DNA from: Paralichthys olivaceus
Taxonomy: Eukaryota > Chordata > Actinopteri > Pleuronectiformes > Paralichthyidae
NCBI RefSeq assembly: GCF_024713975.1
Contig: NC_091103.1
Location: 8,121,001 to 8,185,000 of the forward strand
Direction of reading: 5' to 3'
Length of the DNA: 64,000 nucleotides
The position numbers and the translations under genes are program-made. Below the pieces are notes generated by a model. It saw only the letters and a list, made by a program, of their open reading frames with translations. It did no database searches and was not told where the DNA came from. Shown piece after piece: positions 44,855 to 58,069 of this stretch (its first letter is position 1; every line of letters begins with the position of its first letter).

Positions 44855-45000
44855 CCGAGAATACAATGGGGGCGCAGAGTGGTTGTCCTCCAACCAGTAG
44901 GTCGGTGGTTCGATCCCAATGTGCATGCCGAAGTGTCCTTGGCTAGATGCTGAACCCTGAATGGCCCCTCATAGAAAAAAAGTGCCCCTCTTGATGCATA
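44855..45000 (+). repeat. SINE-like repeat with tRNA-type B-box
   Basis: GTGGTTGTCCTCCAACCAG is followed by GGTCGGTGGTTCGATCCC, whose GGTTCGATCC is a Pol III B-box, and then by GAAGTGTCCTTGGCTAGATG and TGAACCCTGAATGGCCCC. This order is typical of a common fish SINE-like element. It is too diverged to fold as a working tRNA. Confidence 0.55.
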
Positions 45001-45139
45001 CTCTGCATTTTATAATGAAAATCTGTCTGGAAAAATCTGTTGACTAAGAAAAGTGAGTATTGCTTTTGAGCTTTTTGAGGTTCTCTGCACAGACGCTCCA
45101 CAACTGCATCAAATCCTCCTCATTACTCAGGCGAGCAGG

Positions 45140-45290
45140 GCGCAGCAGACAGAGGCAGGAAGTGACGTATTAAATCCACTGCGGAGATCACGTGATTTTC
45201 TTGACAACACACAGACACCTGTGACAGATCTTATCGCCACAAAATCTCGATCTAAAATGTTGATTCGCTGGAGATACTTGACAACATGAA
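45140..45290. repeat. Fragment of the GGCAGGA(C/A)(A/G)TGACG dispersed repeat
   Basis: GAGGCAGGAAGTGACGTATT, followed by TGCGGAGATCACGTGATTTT and TTGACAACACA, aligns with 58090-58170. A shorter relative begins at about 298 in the copy 1 intron. Confidence 0.5.
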
Positions 45291-45673
45291 TGCATAACTC
45301 CCAGTAACTAATAACCATGAAGTATACAGCCAAGGCATAGTATAAATAGTATTTTATATTTGTTAATGTATAAAAGGAAATCTTGAGTCAGTCTGAACGG
45401 GCCTGATGCAGCTGATAATAGTGATAACATCAATAATGTGCTTATCATGGTGATCTTTGTTATTCACATTCTAGTTAACTAAAATTAGGCCACAGCAGCA
45501 GTGAGTATATGTAATCAAACCTCTCTCTTTCCATCGGTTATTTTTGCTTGAATCCCTTATCATACGACAGTAATTGGATTATCCCATGCCATGGATTAAG
45601 TCTGTATGTAGTTGCAAAGTGCAAAGTTATTATTTAATTTCTCACCACTGCTGTGTACATGAGCTGTAGGTTG

Positions 45674-46132
45674 TTAGATAAATAAACATGGCTGATGATC
45701 CTCAGAGGACAGTGGAGCCTGTTGTGCTGCTTTCCCAGGAAAGAAAGGTGCGAAACGCTGTCTGAAAGTGAGAAGGTGACGGGGCGTGATTTCACAGGCC
45801 TTTGCCAATTGTCCACTCAGGAGGGTTCGCGGCTCTAACTGCTGTTGCAGTTGGGTAATTGCAGTAGTTAGAATGCGCTGGATTTGAAGGCAGCGCTGGC
45901 AGCAGTTTTGTGTTAGAGGAGATTTATTGGTGAGAGGAACACCTGGTGCTAAGAGTTCATGATCCTTCCTGAAGCAACAGATGGAGGCGAGGATGCAGGA
46001 GGAGGAGGAGGCATGGATATAGCACACACAGGAGAAGAGCTGCTGAAGACCACGTAGGTTGTAGCATATAAAGCCACTGGTCATAAACTCAACACCCACT
46101 AACATCAGTGCAACGTTATGACATGGATTCAA
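45674..46132 (-). other. Unrecognised 152-codon open frame
   Basis: One of the longer open frames outside the assigned genes. It is not low-complexity: it has a cysteine-rich N-terminal half and a Gln/Leu-rich centre (TTAITQLQQQLEP). I recognise no domain, and there is no evident promoter, splice partner or duplicate. It may be a chance frame or a remnant of a transposon protein. Confidence 0.15.
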
Positions 46133-47822
46133 CTTCCAGGCGTTGGAAGCTTAAATAGGACGTTTGTGTGCTTATTGTTTTTTAAATCTTTGGAACAACC
46201 TGCAACAGCAACTTTTTCTTTGTAATGTGCAAGATGCAACACTGGCAAGACAGCGTTCAGTCAACATTGAGTTTGAAATAGAGACTAAAGTCAAAGATAT
46301 AACTGTAACTATAATTATCAATGGTGCTGCCTTCTGTTGTGCGGTGTGATGCTCAAACATGATTCATGGCATAAACAATAAAAGAAAGGCTAACTCCTCT
46401 ACTGGCAACTAGAAACAGGCCAATCAGGTTTTTAGCGGCTATACCTGGTCTAAAAAAGGTATAAGTTACATGAACTATGAGCCCACTACCACTAAGCAGC
46501 ATTTGTATTAGCTCAGTTAGATAGACAGATAAGTAAACTTTATTTTCTGTCCCAAGTGACAGAAGTTCTCCTTTTGACATGCTTAACACATAACAGTGTA
46601 CTTGTACTGAATGTTATCACAACTAAAAAGTACAGAGGCTGAGACACTGAAATCATCCAGTTGATGCCCTGTAGAAAGCTGCAGCAGTGAGAGGTTCAAG
46701 GGCCATCCAAAGAAAGCGGCACAGAGGTGAACGGCTCTGTCTCAGCAGACTTTGAGGTGTCGTAATCTGCCTCCATACATTGAGTACTATGCAGCTCTGT
46801 CCCCTCACCCTCTTACATAAGCTGATATAACTAACCCCTGTTAGATATGTATTAGCAGCCGTGACAGGAGTCACTGAGGGCAACTTAACTGCACAACAAC
46901 AAATTAAAACATTAGAGAGCATTAAAATCATAGTGCTTTTTGAATTTCTTGGAAATGTTTTCTGTAAAGCTGTTAAAAATTGTCTTTAGCACGTGCTTTG
47001 CTGTGTCACATCCTGGTAAGTTGACCATGACACTTCATTTTTACTTGTTACACAACTCTTAACCTCTGACCAATATTCATTCTTATTTGAGTGTGTTTGC
47101 ACGTTGCATAAGTTGAACAGCTTTTGCATTCACTGTTCATTTACACATAACTTAGAGGGAGCTTACACCTGCTGGAAAAAAGGTATGAAAGGTTTTTCCC
47201 TGGTCACTTGTGTGGACTTTATTTAATTATTTATTTATTCTTTTTTGAATGTGCAGTCGCTGTGTCTTTTTGTTTTTTTGAATCGTTTTATTTCAGGTGC
47301 ATTGGTGTTTTACTCTCAGAGCATACGGAAGCTGGATTTTCAAAGTTGGAAGTGGTTTCTGAATTTGTTTTGTCTGAATGCAGTGCACCATGTCTCAGAG
47401 AACATGCTTGGGAAGTGGGCACTTGTCATTTTTGCAAATTTTAAGAAGCAGAGCGGAGACATTTTAATGGACTTATGATACACTCAGATTTTGATTTTTA
47501 CAGCCGTGCATACTCATTGTAGTCAGTAAACTTAGAAAGGGAAAATTAACTCTTTGATCGAAGAAATTAGGTCACACCCGATGGGAAGCCGGGAGGGAAT
47601 GGAATTGGGGCTTCTCGCATTGCATCAAAAAAAAACTTGAAGTTCTTTCCCAATGATTAACAAATACCTTAAAGATGCCATGAACCAGGACATGTGCTCT
47701 AATTTCTGCATTTAGAAACAAGATGATTTTCATTAAGAGACAGCATAACAAACCTCAATAGGTGTATGTGGTTAAAATGTTTCAAAGGAAAAATAAATCA
47801 ACTGTTCTTTCCTCAGGGCATA

Positions 47823-49190
47823 ATGGTCCTCCTGCTGTACTTTGGCTTGTCACTGCTGGCAGCTGTCCAGCCCAGCACCACCAAGAACTGCCACCCTGGT
47901 TGCCACTGCGAGGTGGAAAGCTTTGGCCTGTTCGACAGCTTCAGTCTGACCAGGGTGGACTGTCGAGGGTTAGGACCCAGCGCCGCCATGCCCATCACCA
48001 TCCCACTGGACACTGCCCACCTGGACCTGTCCTCCAATGCCATGGGCCCACTCAGTGACGCCATGTTAGCTGGTCCGGGCTACACCACCCTCATCAGCTT
48101 GGACCTCAGCAGCAACCGTATTACAAAGGTTGGTGGTTCATGGAAGGCACAAATATACTTGACTATTTGACTGAAGGCAAATAATACTCATATTACTATT
48201 TTTCTTGATGTGCCTTTAAAATATTAAAGCTTAGCTAGTCACTCCAACTGTTCGATGAGACAAAAGGCAGGATGAGTAATATCTGGTTATAGAATAGTGA
48301 GGGGTTTATATAAAGATACTCAACAATACTTTTTTCTTCTTTTCTATGTGAATGACCACACCAAGAGATATGTGACAAATGGTTCTTATTCTATGTATTT
48401 CTCTTTATTTGTTGTCTGTGTCAATCTCTTCATTCCCACACATGTTCAGCTAAGCCCCAATGCTTTGTCCAAGCTGCGTTACCTGGAGACTCTGGATCTG
48501 AGCCACAACAACCTGGCGAGCCTCTCCTCCAGCTGTTTCTCTGGCCTCCCTCTGGCTGAAGTTGACCTCAGCCACAACAGTTTCCAGGAGTTTGACATGG
48601 ATGTGTTTTCTACTAAAGTCAATGGTGAACCTGTCAGCTTGGATCTGTCTCATAACAAGCTCTCATCAGTGTCCATGACTTTGCATGGAAAAGTTTTACA
48701 CATTCAAACCTTAAACCTGTCGGCAAACCGGCTGTCGAATGTTCCGAGGCTAGCGGGACTTCCTCTGAGGTACCTCAATCTGGATGGTAACCCCATCGTG
48801 CAGATTAAGGAGGGAGCCTTTGCTCTGCTGAAAGATCTGGTTTATTTATCCATCAGCGGCCTTCATGAGCTTCAGGAAATTGAGTCTCACAGCTTCAAGG
48901 GCCTGCAGAGCCTCCAAGTTCTGGATCTCTCCAACAACCACAAGCTGAAGTCTCTGAGCCCTGCAGTTTTTAGCGAACTAGACTCTCTGCAAGAGCTGAA
49001 TTTGTCGGGCTCTGGTGTGGCGTCCTTGCCGGATAACATGCTGACCCACTTGCCCAGTATTAAGAGTATTACCCTGGGACGAGGCATCCACTGCTGGAGG
49101 ACCCAGAAACAGGGACAGTTTCACCGGCAGCTGGGTCAGGTCCAACACACCGAAGTTCTGAACTGTAACGTGGAGGGCATAGCGTTGTGA
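47823..49190 (+). CDS. tsku: Tsukushi, secreted small leucine-rich-repeat protein
   Basis: Two coding exons: 47823-48128 and 48450-49190 (TGA), joined in phase 0, giving 348 aa (vertebrate Tsukushi is about 350). The ATG lies six bases after an acceptor and begins a signal peptide (MVLLLYFGLSLLAA). An N-terminal cysteine cap follows (CHPGCHCEVESFGLFDSFSL), diagnostic of Tsukushi. Then come about ten leucine-rich repeats (LDLSSNRITK, LETLDLSHNNL, LNLSANRLSNV, LQELNLSGSGV) and a C-terminal CW...C end. Tsukushi is an extracellular modulator of BMP, Wnt, FGF, TGF-beta and Notch signalling in development, and a secreted metabolic factor in adults (family knowledge). The neighbouring GC-D-type cyclase matches mammalian linkage. 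No frameshift or missing cysteine was noticed. Confidence 0.95.
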
Positions 49191-50648
49191 GACTGGACGT
49201 GGACCATTCCTTACAATCATGATGCCAGAGCTGTGCCTTCTTTTTTGATATGCAAACGCTTTGTTTTGCAACTGTCTCTGAATTACCTCTTGAAATATGT
49301 CTTAAAGGTTTCATGTAGGCTTCATGAAATCTACACATGCGTATCATAAATGCTGCAACTTTTTAAAACCATGGCAAAATGTACAGAGTTTTACATAGCA
49401 ATTTTACAACGATTACAGTATACTTAATCTTATACTTACAGTATAGTCTAAAATGGTAGGAAACTTCTCATAATCCAAAACTTTAAGTAATATTCATACT
49501 TAATGTTCTTCATTTAAAGTGGGACCATGTTAAGAGTTGTTTGCACTTATTCCAGTACCAGTCGCATTTGTTTTTTAAATAATACAGTCACACATTGACA
49601 AAATGTCATCCAGTGTTAAAGCCTACGAAACCTTCTGTTGACCACTAAGAATTTTCATTTGACTTTGAATGTGATGATAAATGGAAATGATTGAAAGGAA
49701 TCATTCAATATTTTGGGAAATGCACATATTCGCTTTCTAGTTGAAAGTTCAAAAGACGAATGATGTACATTAGCTTAGCATTGCACAAAGAGTTGAACCA
49801 GAGGCAAACAGCAAGCTGGGCTCAGTCCAAAGAGTTCAGCTTTTGTACGAATGAAAGAAATGACTTTTTAACATTTATTTTTTACATTTGAGCCAGACCA
49901 ATTTGAGCCTGTTACTGTTCTTTATGCTAAGCCAAACCAACTGTTTGGTTAAAGTAAAAAAAAAAAGTAAATATTTGTCCAGGTTGTTGACTTGTACTCG
50001 TTCCGCAGTAAATATTGATCTACTGTGGTCTGAATGGAAAACATCAGATAAAGACTTAACTGATTAAACTGTAAAACAGAAATATCTTTCATTGTTACAG
50101 CCACAAAATGATTATTTTACTGCTCAAAATTTCTCTTAGAAATATTAGCTAGAAACCAACAACTTGTCCACTGCGTTTAGACCATTTCTTTTCAATATGG
50201 CACAAGGTTTGATGCACATCTTTTGCAATATGCTGTGCTCGCTGATCTGGTTGACCCTTGTCTTGTGTGACGACAGGAATAAACAAGCTGTGTCCTTGCT
50301 GACTTAACTTGACCTTCTGTCAAACCAGATCAACAAGACACATGTGACCAGCAGGCTATGACAACTTTAACATATTAAGTGATGAAGTGATGCTGGTGTC
50401 TGTTGATGTTTTAACACCCAGCTGCACTGTCTGTGCTGTTGCCTGTAAAACCTACCGAAACATTCCTGTGGTATTTCTGAGAGGATCAGCCTCAAGACTG
50501 CATATTAGGATTTGTGACATTTTGAAAGGCTTAAGTGTTTTTTTAGATTTTAAAAGGAATCTTAAAAAAAACAGTTTTATATTTTGTATGTACTGTATGT
50601 AATTATATTGTATATAACTTTATATATATATGACACATGTGTAATAAA
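49191..50648 (+). other. tsku: tsku 3' UTR and polyadenylation signal
   Basis: An AT-rich non-coding stretch follows the stop. The clearest signal is AATAAA at 50643-50648, preceded by a TATATATATA run. A 3' UTR of about 1.45 kb is inferred; earlier weaker signals cannot be excluded. Confidence 0.5.
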
Positions 50649-50984
50649 TTGACTATTCTCACACGTTTGTTCCATGTTTTGTTATGTCATATGATGTAGG
50701 GATGGCAACATTTGTAAGGTATGACAGTAAAGGATTGTGAACGAACAGTTGCTTTGAGACGTGATCTCGCCATGTTGAAGGATGAGAAAAAATTATTCCA
50801 GGACCTGCCCATTTAACTGGATCCACTTCAAATTGAATTGGTTCTTCTTTGGCCCACATCCCACCCTTCCACCGACTTTTACCAAAACCGTTTCATTCGT
50901 TTTAGCAAAATCCTGCTCACACACACACACACACACAGACAGACAAATGGCAATGGAAACATGAGAACTGCACTCAGTAGAGCG

Positions 50985-51225
50985 CATACCTCCGCCAAGG
51001 CATAACCTTAATTTCAGTAGGTCCAGATTTATATTTGGATCTACATGAAATGGCTCGCATCAATTCCATACCCCAAGATATGTATGAATTCTTTCATCAA
51101 AATTTACACAATTCTTAGACAAATCAATAAATATGTTGAAATACTATCTCCCAATGTTAAAGAACCATCCAGTAGTTTTTGCGAATTTCTATTAACTATC
51201 AGACAAAAAACTCCATTGCCAAGGT
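50985..51225. repeat. Diverged relative of the CCACCAAGG inverted-repeat element
   Basis: The left end CATACCTCCGCCAAGGC resembles the ends at 36744 and 61130. The interior CTATTAACTATCAGACAAA is shared with the fragment at 31310-31450. The right end is degraded. Confidence 0.5.
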
Positions 51226-54200
51226 AACAAAGCCAAATACAAGAAAATATTGTGTCAGTGCTGAGGATTTGCTGCTGGATTTAACATTTTACTGAAAATT
51301 CCTGTTTTTCATAGCAGTCACCCATTTGAGCCTGACTGACTCACAGCAGGGTGTGACTCTACAGGACAAGAGGAAACTCTCAGAAGCAGTTCACCCCCAC
51401 AGCCTTTTCTTCAATTTTACTACTCAAAAGTGTATAAAACTTTTGTTTTGCTCTGTTTACTTGTAAGTGTCTGGATACACCGACTCATACACACTTGTGG
51501 TTTTGAATGGTCCTTGTGTGTGGGCAGACATGCCAGTGTTTGGCAGGTTACCATGCTACGCTTGGCTGGTAACTCACCAAGACTGGAACTGAGACGGGAA
51601 GAGGAGAGAGGACAAAGAAGGAGAAAGAGAGAACGCTTATTGATCTAGTGTGTATGTGTGTGTGTGTCCAGCAATGAGTGTTTGTCTTGTGAGACAGAAC
51701 ACTTCCACATTACACCCAAAGATGAGTGTGAACAGCCAATAGAAAGAAACAAGCTGAATAAACTGGGTTTTCACAGATTGCGTCAGAGTTGGCCTGTACG
51801 TGTTACATCCTGAAAAGTCAGCTTGAGAATAAAGATGATCAATTGTAGAACTTAAAACCAGCCTAGACTCCTCCAGTTGTTTTGTTCTTGAATGTATTTA
51901 TTTCTATGTGTGTGTGAGTGTGACTCTATTCTTTTCAAGTGGGTGGGGGGGCTGCCTGAGAGCGCTCAGTGAATTGACCCCATTGTAGAAAAACACTTCC
52001 AGATGTTTGTGCCTTTTTTTGTCCAATCTCCTGAAGAGCCAGCATGTTGAAACCTAAGGGAGCAAAACATGCAGCAGAGAGGGCTGCATTCAGTGGCACT
52101 GTGACAAACACTCACTACAACACTGTGACGACATCCATGGATTAACAGCCCAACAAATTAAGTGACAAATCAAAAGGGATTTTATTTCACTTACCACTAA
52201 TGTAAATCATCCTATAGGTCCAGTTTGAAGAAGAAATGGGAAAATGTGTTGAAAGAATCCAGATATTTCAGACATTTCTGCAGAAATTAGAGCAAGAATT
52301 AAAAAAAAAGGTAGAAATTATAAGATTTCTCAAATATTCTGAAATAATGTTTTAAGAAAATACTTAAAAGATGCTTAAGATGTTGCCCACAGTTTTAGGT
52401 TTACTGTAAACTCCATAGCTTTGAGCAATTTATGTGGACTTTGCATCTAATTGCATCTCTGCATTGACTTGTATGTAATCTCATTACGCAAAAAATGGAA
52501 TTGTGTTAAGGGTGAATGCACCGTAGGTAAGTGACGAAAAAACACTCATGACCGGACAGGACCACATCTGGGGCCAATCAGAATTCAGCTACTGCCAGTG
52601 CCCCCCTGGCCCCGCCCCTGCCTTTAATCACCGGCTGAGATGTTGGAATAACCAGCAGAATTAAATCGGAGAGCTACACTCAATGAGGGTCAGCTCACAT
52701 CTATCTCACATCTGTTTACCTTTCAGTTGTGCTCCTGCCAATGTCTCTCCCTCTGGTCTGGGACATGCACTGATGTGTTGACTTGCAATCTGCATGACAC
52801 ATCATAAAATAGCTGACTGATAGTTGAAAACATGTTTTGTACTCTCTATCCGTCACAGATTCTAAAGGGCACTTGTTAGGCGTTTTCACAGCGAAAAAAA
52901 GTTTTCCACAGAGCGGGGGTCCATGAAAATCATGACAGAAATGTCGACATGTCTGTTTGATGCTGAGAGAGAGAGAAAACAACCCCTGATGAACTGACAA
53001 AGTGGTCCATTGACATTTGATCTGACTACGGTTGCTTTACTGTTGACAGTATAGAGAGAAAGTTTTCAGTTTAAAACTGGGTCAACCGAAACTCCAGCAG
53101 ATCGAGTCGTGTTTTCAGTCACACTTTGAGCTGATTATTGAGTATTTTATTGTTTCAGTGCAAATACTTGTAGTGCAGTTGCCACCAAACAAAACAAGCA
53201 GTAGTTCTAGTCTGATCAAGCTTCGACAAGATTTATTTCTTCTGTGACTGAGTTAAATGTACTGTTTTCTTTTCTTGTTCTTTTGTTGGTTTTCTTTTCA
53301 TATAATCATAATTAATCTTTACGATTGAAAACAACTGTTTGAGTGGGCTGTTTATATAATGGTGGTGTGGGGGGATGTGTGAGTGAAGAAATCAAAAGGT
53401 AATCACTTGCTTCCCTGTAGTGGTCTGGCTCCAAGATGCAATTACTTCAAAGCAGAGGGAGGCTTTGAACTGTGTGTAATTAATTCAGGCAAGAAGAACC
53501 ACGGTGTCTTTATTAAGTGCTCTGTTCTTGCTTGAACAACTTGAAAAACTAATGTAATTTGACCTTCCCGCATAAGATCCTCTGGAGGATCAGGCTATCC
53601 AAGCAGCTGATTCCCTCTACCTAAACAATACATGCTCCTAACACTGAAAGGTTTTTCTTTGCGGTGCCAGAGGGAGCTGTAAAATACAAGTATTTGTTTT
53701 TTTAGGAGCCAGTTTCTAAAGCTTTTGTGGTAGAATATAAGGGTAAGTATTTGACGACAGCATTATTAAAATGTATTGACGAATGACCTCAAGGCTCAGG
53801 CTTCATCGTGCCGCCGTGACAATAGGCACCAAGGCACTGTGTCAGCGTAATGCAACCCAACACATGCAGGGGTTTTGTTTTTCAGAAAAACAAAAGATCA
53901 GCTCAAATTGTTACAGTCCACAAAGATATACTTGTCTTCCTGAGAGCCACTAAAAAGCTGCAGAAGTTGGTGCCACTGTAAAGAGTTTGCTGCGTCTTCT
54001 ATAAACATCTGCTGAATGCAGTTATGTTGCTCAAAGTTTGCACATTGATTTTGACTTGAATCATGAAAATGTTTTAAATCCATTTATAGTCTTAAATCCA
54101 TATATAGCCTCATTGTAATTTCTGGCTGTTGTTGTGGGGGTCAGGGGAATCTGAAGGGTTGGAAGTTGATTAAAAGCCTTAGAAAGCAGAGAATAAAGAC

Positions 54201-54244
54201 ATTTAGGAAGAGTATAGATACTTTATCTTCTAAGGACTATCTGC

Positions 54245-54245
<1 letters not shown>

Positions 54246-54284
<39 letters not shown>
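54246..54284. repeat. (TG)n microsatellite flanking an inverted-repeat element
   Basis: About 19 TG dinucleotides abut the left end of the element at 54283. A shorter, imperfect TG stretch (TGTGTCTGTGTGTG) follows its right end. Confidence 0.9.
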
Positions 54285-54286
<2 letters not shown>

Positions 54287-54535
54287 AGCTATCTTTGTGA
54301 GGACCAGTTTTAGCCTTGAGTGAGGACATTTTTGTCAAAGTGAGGACATTTTGGCCAGTCCTCACTTTGTGACCCCCCTTTAATGAACTGTTTGGGGGTC
54401 AAGACTTGGTTTTAGGGTAAGGGTTAGAATTAGGTTTAGGTTAAGGGTTAGGACTATGCATTTAGTTTGGATGGTTAGGGTAAGGGGCTGGGTAATGCAT
54501 TATACCAATGAGTGTCCTCACTAAGATAGCTGTAC
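54283..54535. mobile_element. Short element with 22-base inverted ends inserted in a TG repeat, telomere-like core
   Basis: The left end GTACAGCTATCTTTGTGAGGAC (54283-54304) pairs with the right end at 54514-54535, with one mismatch. A second nested complementarity (GTGAGGACATTTTGGCCAG with CTGGCC-type sequence) surrounds GGCCAGTCCTCACTTTGTGA. The interior is rich in TTAGGG-like words (GGGTAAGGGTTAGAATTAGG). No coding frame. This pattern is common in fish genomes next to TG repeats. Confidence 0.7.
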
Positions 54536-55591
54536 AAATGTGTCTGTGTGTGCTGTGGAAACCCTGGACAATCTCACATCAGCAAAAACTAAAACTCATC
54601 AGAAGAAATACACACTGACCCTTTAATTTTAACACCTGTACCATGACTCAGCAAGTGGAGAATTGGCCCATGGTCAGTTCTGCGGATTTATTTCAGATTT
54701 GGTTGTTGCTGATTCTTGTATTTTGGTGAAAGAGTCCCTCACACTGAAGTTAAGAACGTGCACATGACAAAACTATCCCAGCTTCTTCTGCTGAGCTGAC
54801 TGCTGAGCAACTCCAACCAAGACGCTGCCGTTGTCTTACAAGACAGACTGATCCCAGAGGTGCTATTTTATAGGAGGACTAATACATCTTTGTATGTGTT
54901 AATTTAACCCAGACTGTTAATGACAAATACTTCTTCACAACCTCATTTTCTAGTAGACAGTGTGACACATCCACATCAAAAACCAGACATGTTCCCTGCC
55001 CTGGTTTCAAGTTATCAGCTGCTGAATCTATAAGCATGTGACATCAGGTATGTGAGAGAAAAGCATGACTTTGCTTGTCAAGGAGCAAATTCTGAATCAT
55101 GTTACTCTCACTGAGAACTGCTTCACTTTAGTTTGGCTTACATTCAGTATAATCATCAAAAATCAGCATATTCATACAAAATGTAATTTAAAACACCCAC
55201 TGAGTTAATATCCTCATTCATAAATTTGACTTTTAAACTGGTGTACTCTGCTTCCAGTTGTTTGTTTCTTTTTCAAACTGGTATAATGAAACAGGGTGGG
55301 GAACCTCTGGCCTGCAGGCTGTGTACGTGAGACAGCTCATGAATAATAAGGAGGCAACTCAGAACTACAAAAACCAATAAATAATAAAAAGGGAAAAAAA
55401 GAAGAAACATGTCCCTCATGGCCCCCCCCTGGCTGAACGCCTGCCAAGGACAGGAAACAGGAAACACATGACACACAACATTTAGTTGTTGCATGTCGCC
55501 TCACATCACGATGACTGTAAAGAAAAGTGCACTGAAATTTGCATCAAGACTCTGTCCCACTGTATAAATAGTGAATTCAAAGCGTCTTGAT

Positions 55592-55604
55592 GTCCCCCTG
55601 GTGG
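55592..55604 (-). promoter_or_regulatory. CTCF-like motif downstream of tsku
   Basis: The minus strand reads CCACCAGGGGGAC, close to the CTCF core. Its orientation opposes the motif at 42329, so the two converge across tsku. Confidence 0.4.
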
Positions 55605-58069
55605 CCGGCCGCAGTATAAACCCCACCTCCTCTCTCTTAATTGTTAAGAGATGGACCAAACTAAAAAAGTTCATGTCAAATAATATTTTCTCAAACGTTT
55701 GTGTAATTGTAGGTAGTTGTTATCACACTGCTGGATGTTCAAGTGTTGAGTTTTCTGATATGTTTGGTTCAGTTCGATATTTGATGTTGTAAAAATGGAG
55801 TGAGATTGACAGCATAGACTAACTGGCAATCAGTTGAGTGGGTCGCTCCCCTGAACGTTTGTATCCAGGATGTTAAGGAGTCATGTCTAGACAGAGGGTG
55901 GAAGAGGAGAGGAGTTGTTAATCTAAATATACAGTTGATGCCGAAAAACATCATCATCATCGTCTTGCTTAATCTTTCAGGATGTTTGACAGCTACTGCA
56001 TATTTCATGAATGAGGAGAAATAATTCCAGATGGAGACATTGTTAGCTTGCAGACTATTTCCATTCCAGCATCTGAGGAGCAAATATAACTCAAACTACA
56101 TTGTACCTTTAAGATAAACCATACAATGTTCATCACTGAAGGCAATGCTTTTACTTGTCTTTGCTAAATACCAATATGTGTTTAAAGCTCGTGCAGTGAA
56201 GCTGTAGCCCTTTGTTAACGTTATCTAATCTCAAAATGCTGCTGCAAGCTTCACTGTTACTCAAGAGATAACATCGCTTAATGAATTTATTGGTCACTTT
56301 TATGACACAGCCTGGGGTCATATCTGCTCTCATTTATCTGAACGCATGAGCCAACACAAAACAGAACATCTCCCCATTCCAGCATCTCACAAGAATAAAC
56401 AGAGAGAGAGAGGCTTTTCAGCAAAGATGTAAACACTTAGACTTCAGATGTTTTCTATTCTACACAGGGGAAAAAGAAGAATAGGCAGAGGGAGATAAGA
56501 CGAGAGAGCCAGCGGAACATGGAAGGCAAGAGACAATGATCAATGTGGATCCTGAGCTGAGCAGATACAGATACCTACAGATATAAAAGCTGTATCTGCA
56601 ACTATCACACTATATACAAAGAAGATCTGTGTATGTGTGTGTGTGTCAAGGAACCCTAGAGGCCCTAGTTTGTTGGCAGCGTGGGATCATGGGAGTTGAT
56701 GTCAACACCCCCATTGCAGATGAAAATCTACCAGACGCTACTCAGGCACAAACCATGTTCAGGAAAAAACAGCTGACTGGCTAACTGACAAACAGTGTGT
56801 GGTTCCTTCTTCACACATTATTTGCCCCGGAAGTTACAGCAGAGATGTGCAAAGCTGCAGTTAAACTAGATATCACAGTTAAAAGGCGACTGAAATTAAA
56901 CGTCCTGTTACCTTGAATAAAATTGGGGATTTCTCTGTGTTTCAACATCATTGGAAACATGTCAGATAAATGAAAGCACACAAGTCAACAAAATGTATAA
57001 CATATCTAGTTGTGTTTAGACATTTTAATGAAGAATTGTTACATGTCATGTCTTTAAATGAGCAGTTTGAAGTTACATAATAGTTGTGTTGAACAAAAGA
57101 GGAGAAGCTGCCTCATTTCATTTCGTTTGGTAAACTTCACACTCACAGCTCAGTGTAGGGGCAGCAGGGATCTTGCATCACCACGTCTTACACTGGTGTG
57201 TGTGAGGAGGGAGTTTCCCAGAGGAAAAAGGAGATGTATCCTGATTCTGTTGTCTGCTCCGTCATTATTCTCCATCTGGTTTCCATCAGCAGCCTGCAAA
57301 GGTTTGCCTCCACCTTTTTTTTCTCCTTCCAATGCCATTTTTCATTCCCCCTTACTTCTCTCTCGACATTTTTATTATCTTCAAAGTGCTTCAACATGTG
57401 CTCTTACATGATAACAACACAAGGAAATAGATACACTAAGAAAGATAAGAGGAGGAAAAAAACATTGTGGTTAATTTTCTAGATACCAGGGGCTCATTCC
57501 AGTCTGGGAGCACTCGCAGGCCAAAGCACACCCACCTTATTCTAAGTCTTGGCAGCAGGATCTAAATCTTGCCTGCTCTGTAATGTAGCTCAACAATGAC
57601 TCAGCTGAACTTCAAACAACACTACACCCAGCATCAATTCACAACCCTGTAGCCAGACATTAAAAAAGAGAAGGCATTCATATTCAGGGTTAACCATCTT
57701 TTCATTTGGCACCAGCTCAAATCCTCACTGCTGCATTCTCAATGAGTTCAAAGAGTCAGTTAATGAGTCCTGACTGGTGCAGGAGCGGGGGGAAGGTGCA
57801 CGATTGTGCCTTGAGTAAAATGGTAAAAAAATAAAAGAGACTTACTTGACCTCTAAATCCACACGGGTTAAAAGTGTTTTATGTTCCTCAGCTGCACTGC
57901 CTCTGCAGAAGTCAAAGGTCAAGTCATGTTAGAAAAGGTGCTCAATGTGTGCAGCTCACAAAGGACTTAGAGCAAGAACATGAACTCACAGAAAAGATAC
58001 GGTAAGAACGCAGCTGGAGATTGTCTGAGACAGTCGCATTAACAAGAGGAAAATGTCCAGAACCTTCAG

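Noticed and set aside
44855-44930. tRNA gene
   Set aside because: Only the B-box region is recognisable. There is no complete cloverleaf, and the flanks match a SINE-like repeat.
54400-54490. Interstitial telomeric repeat
   Set aside because: The TTAGGG words are imperfect and confined to a short element with inverted ends, so this is not a chromosome-fusion relic.
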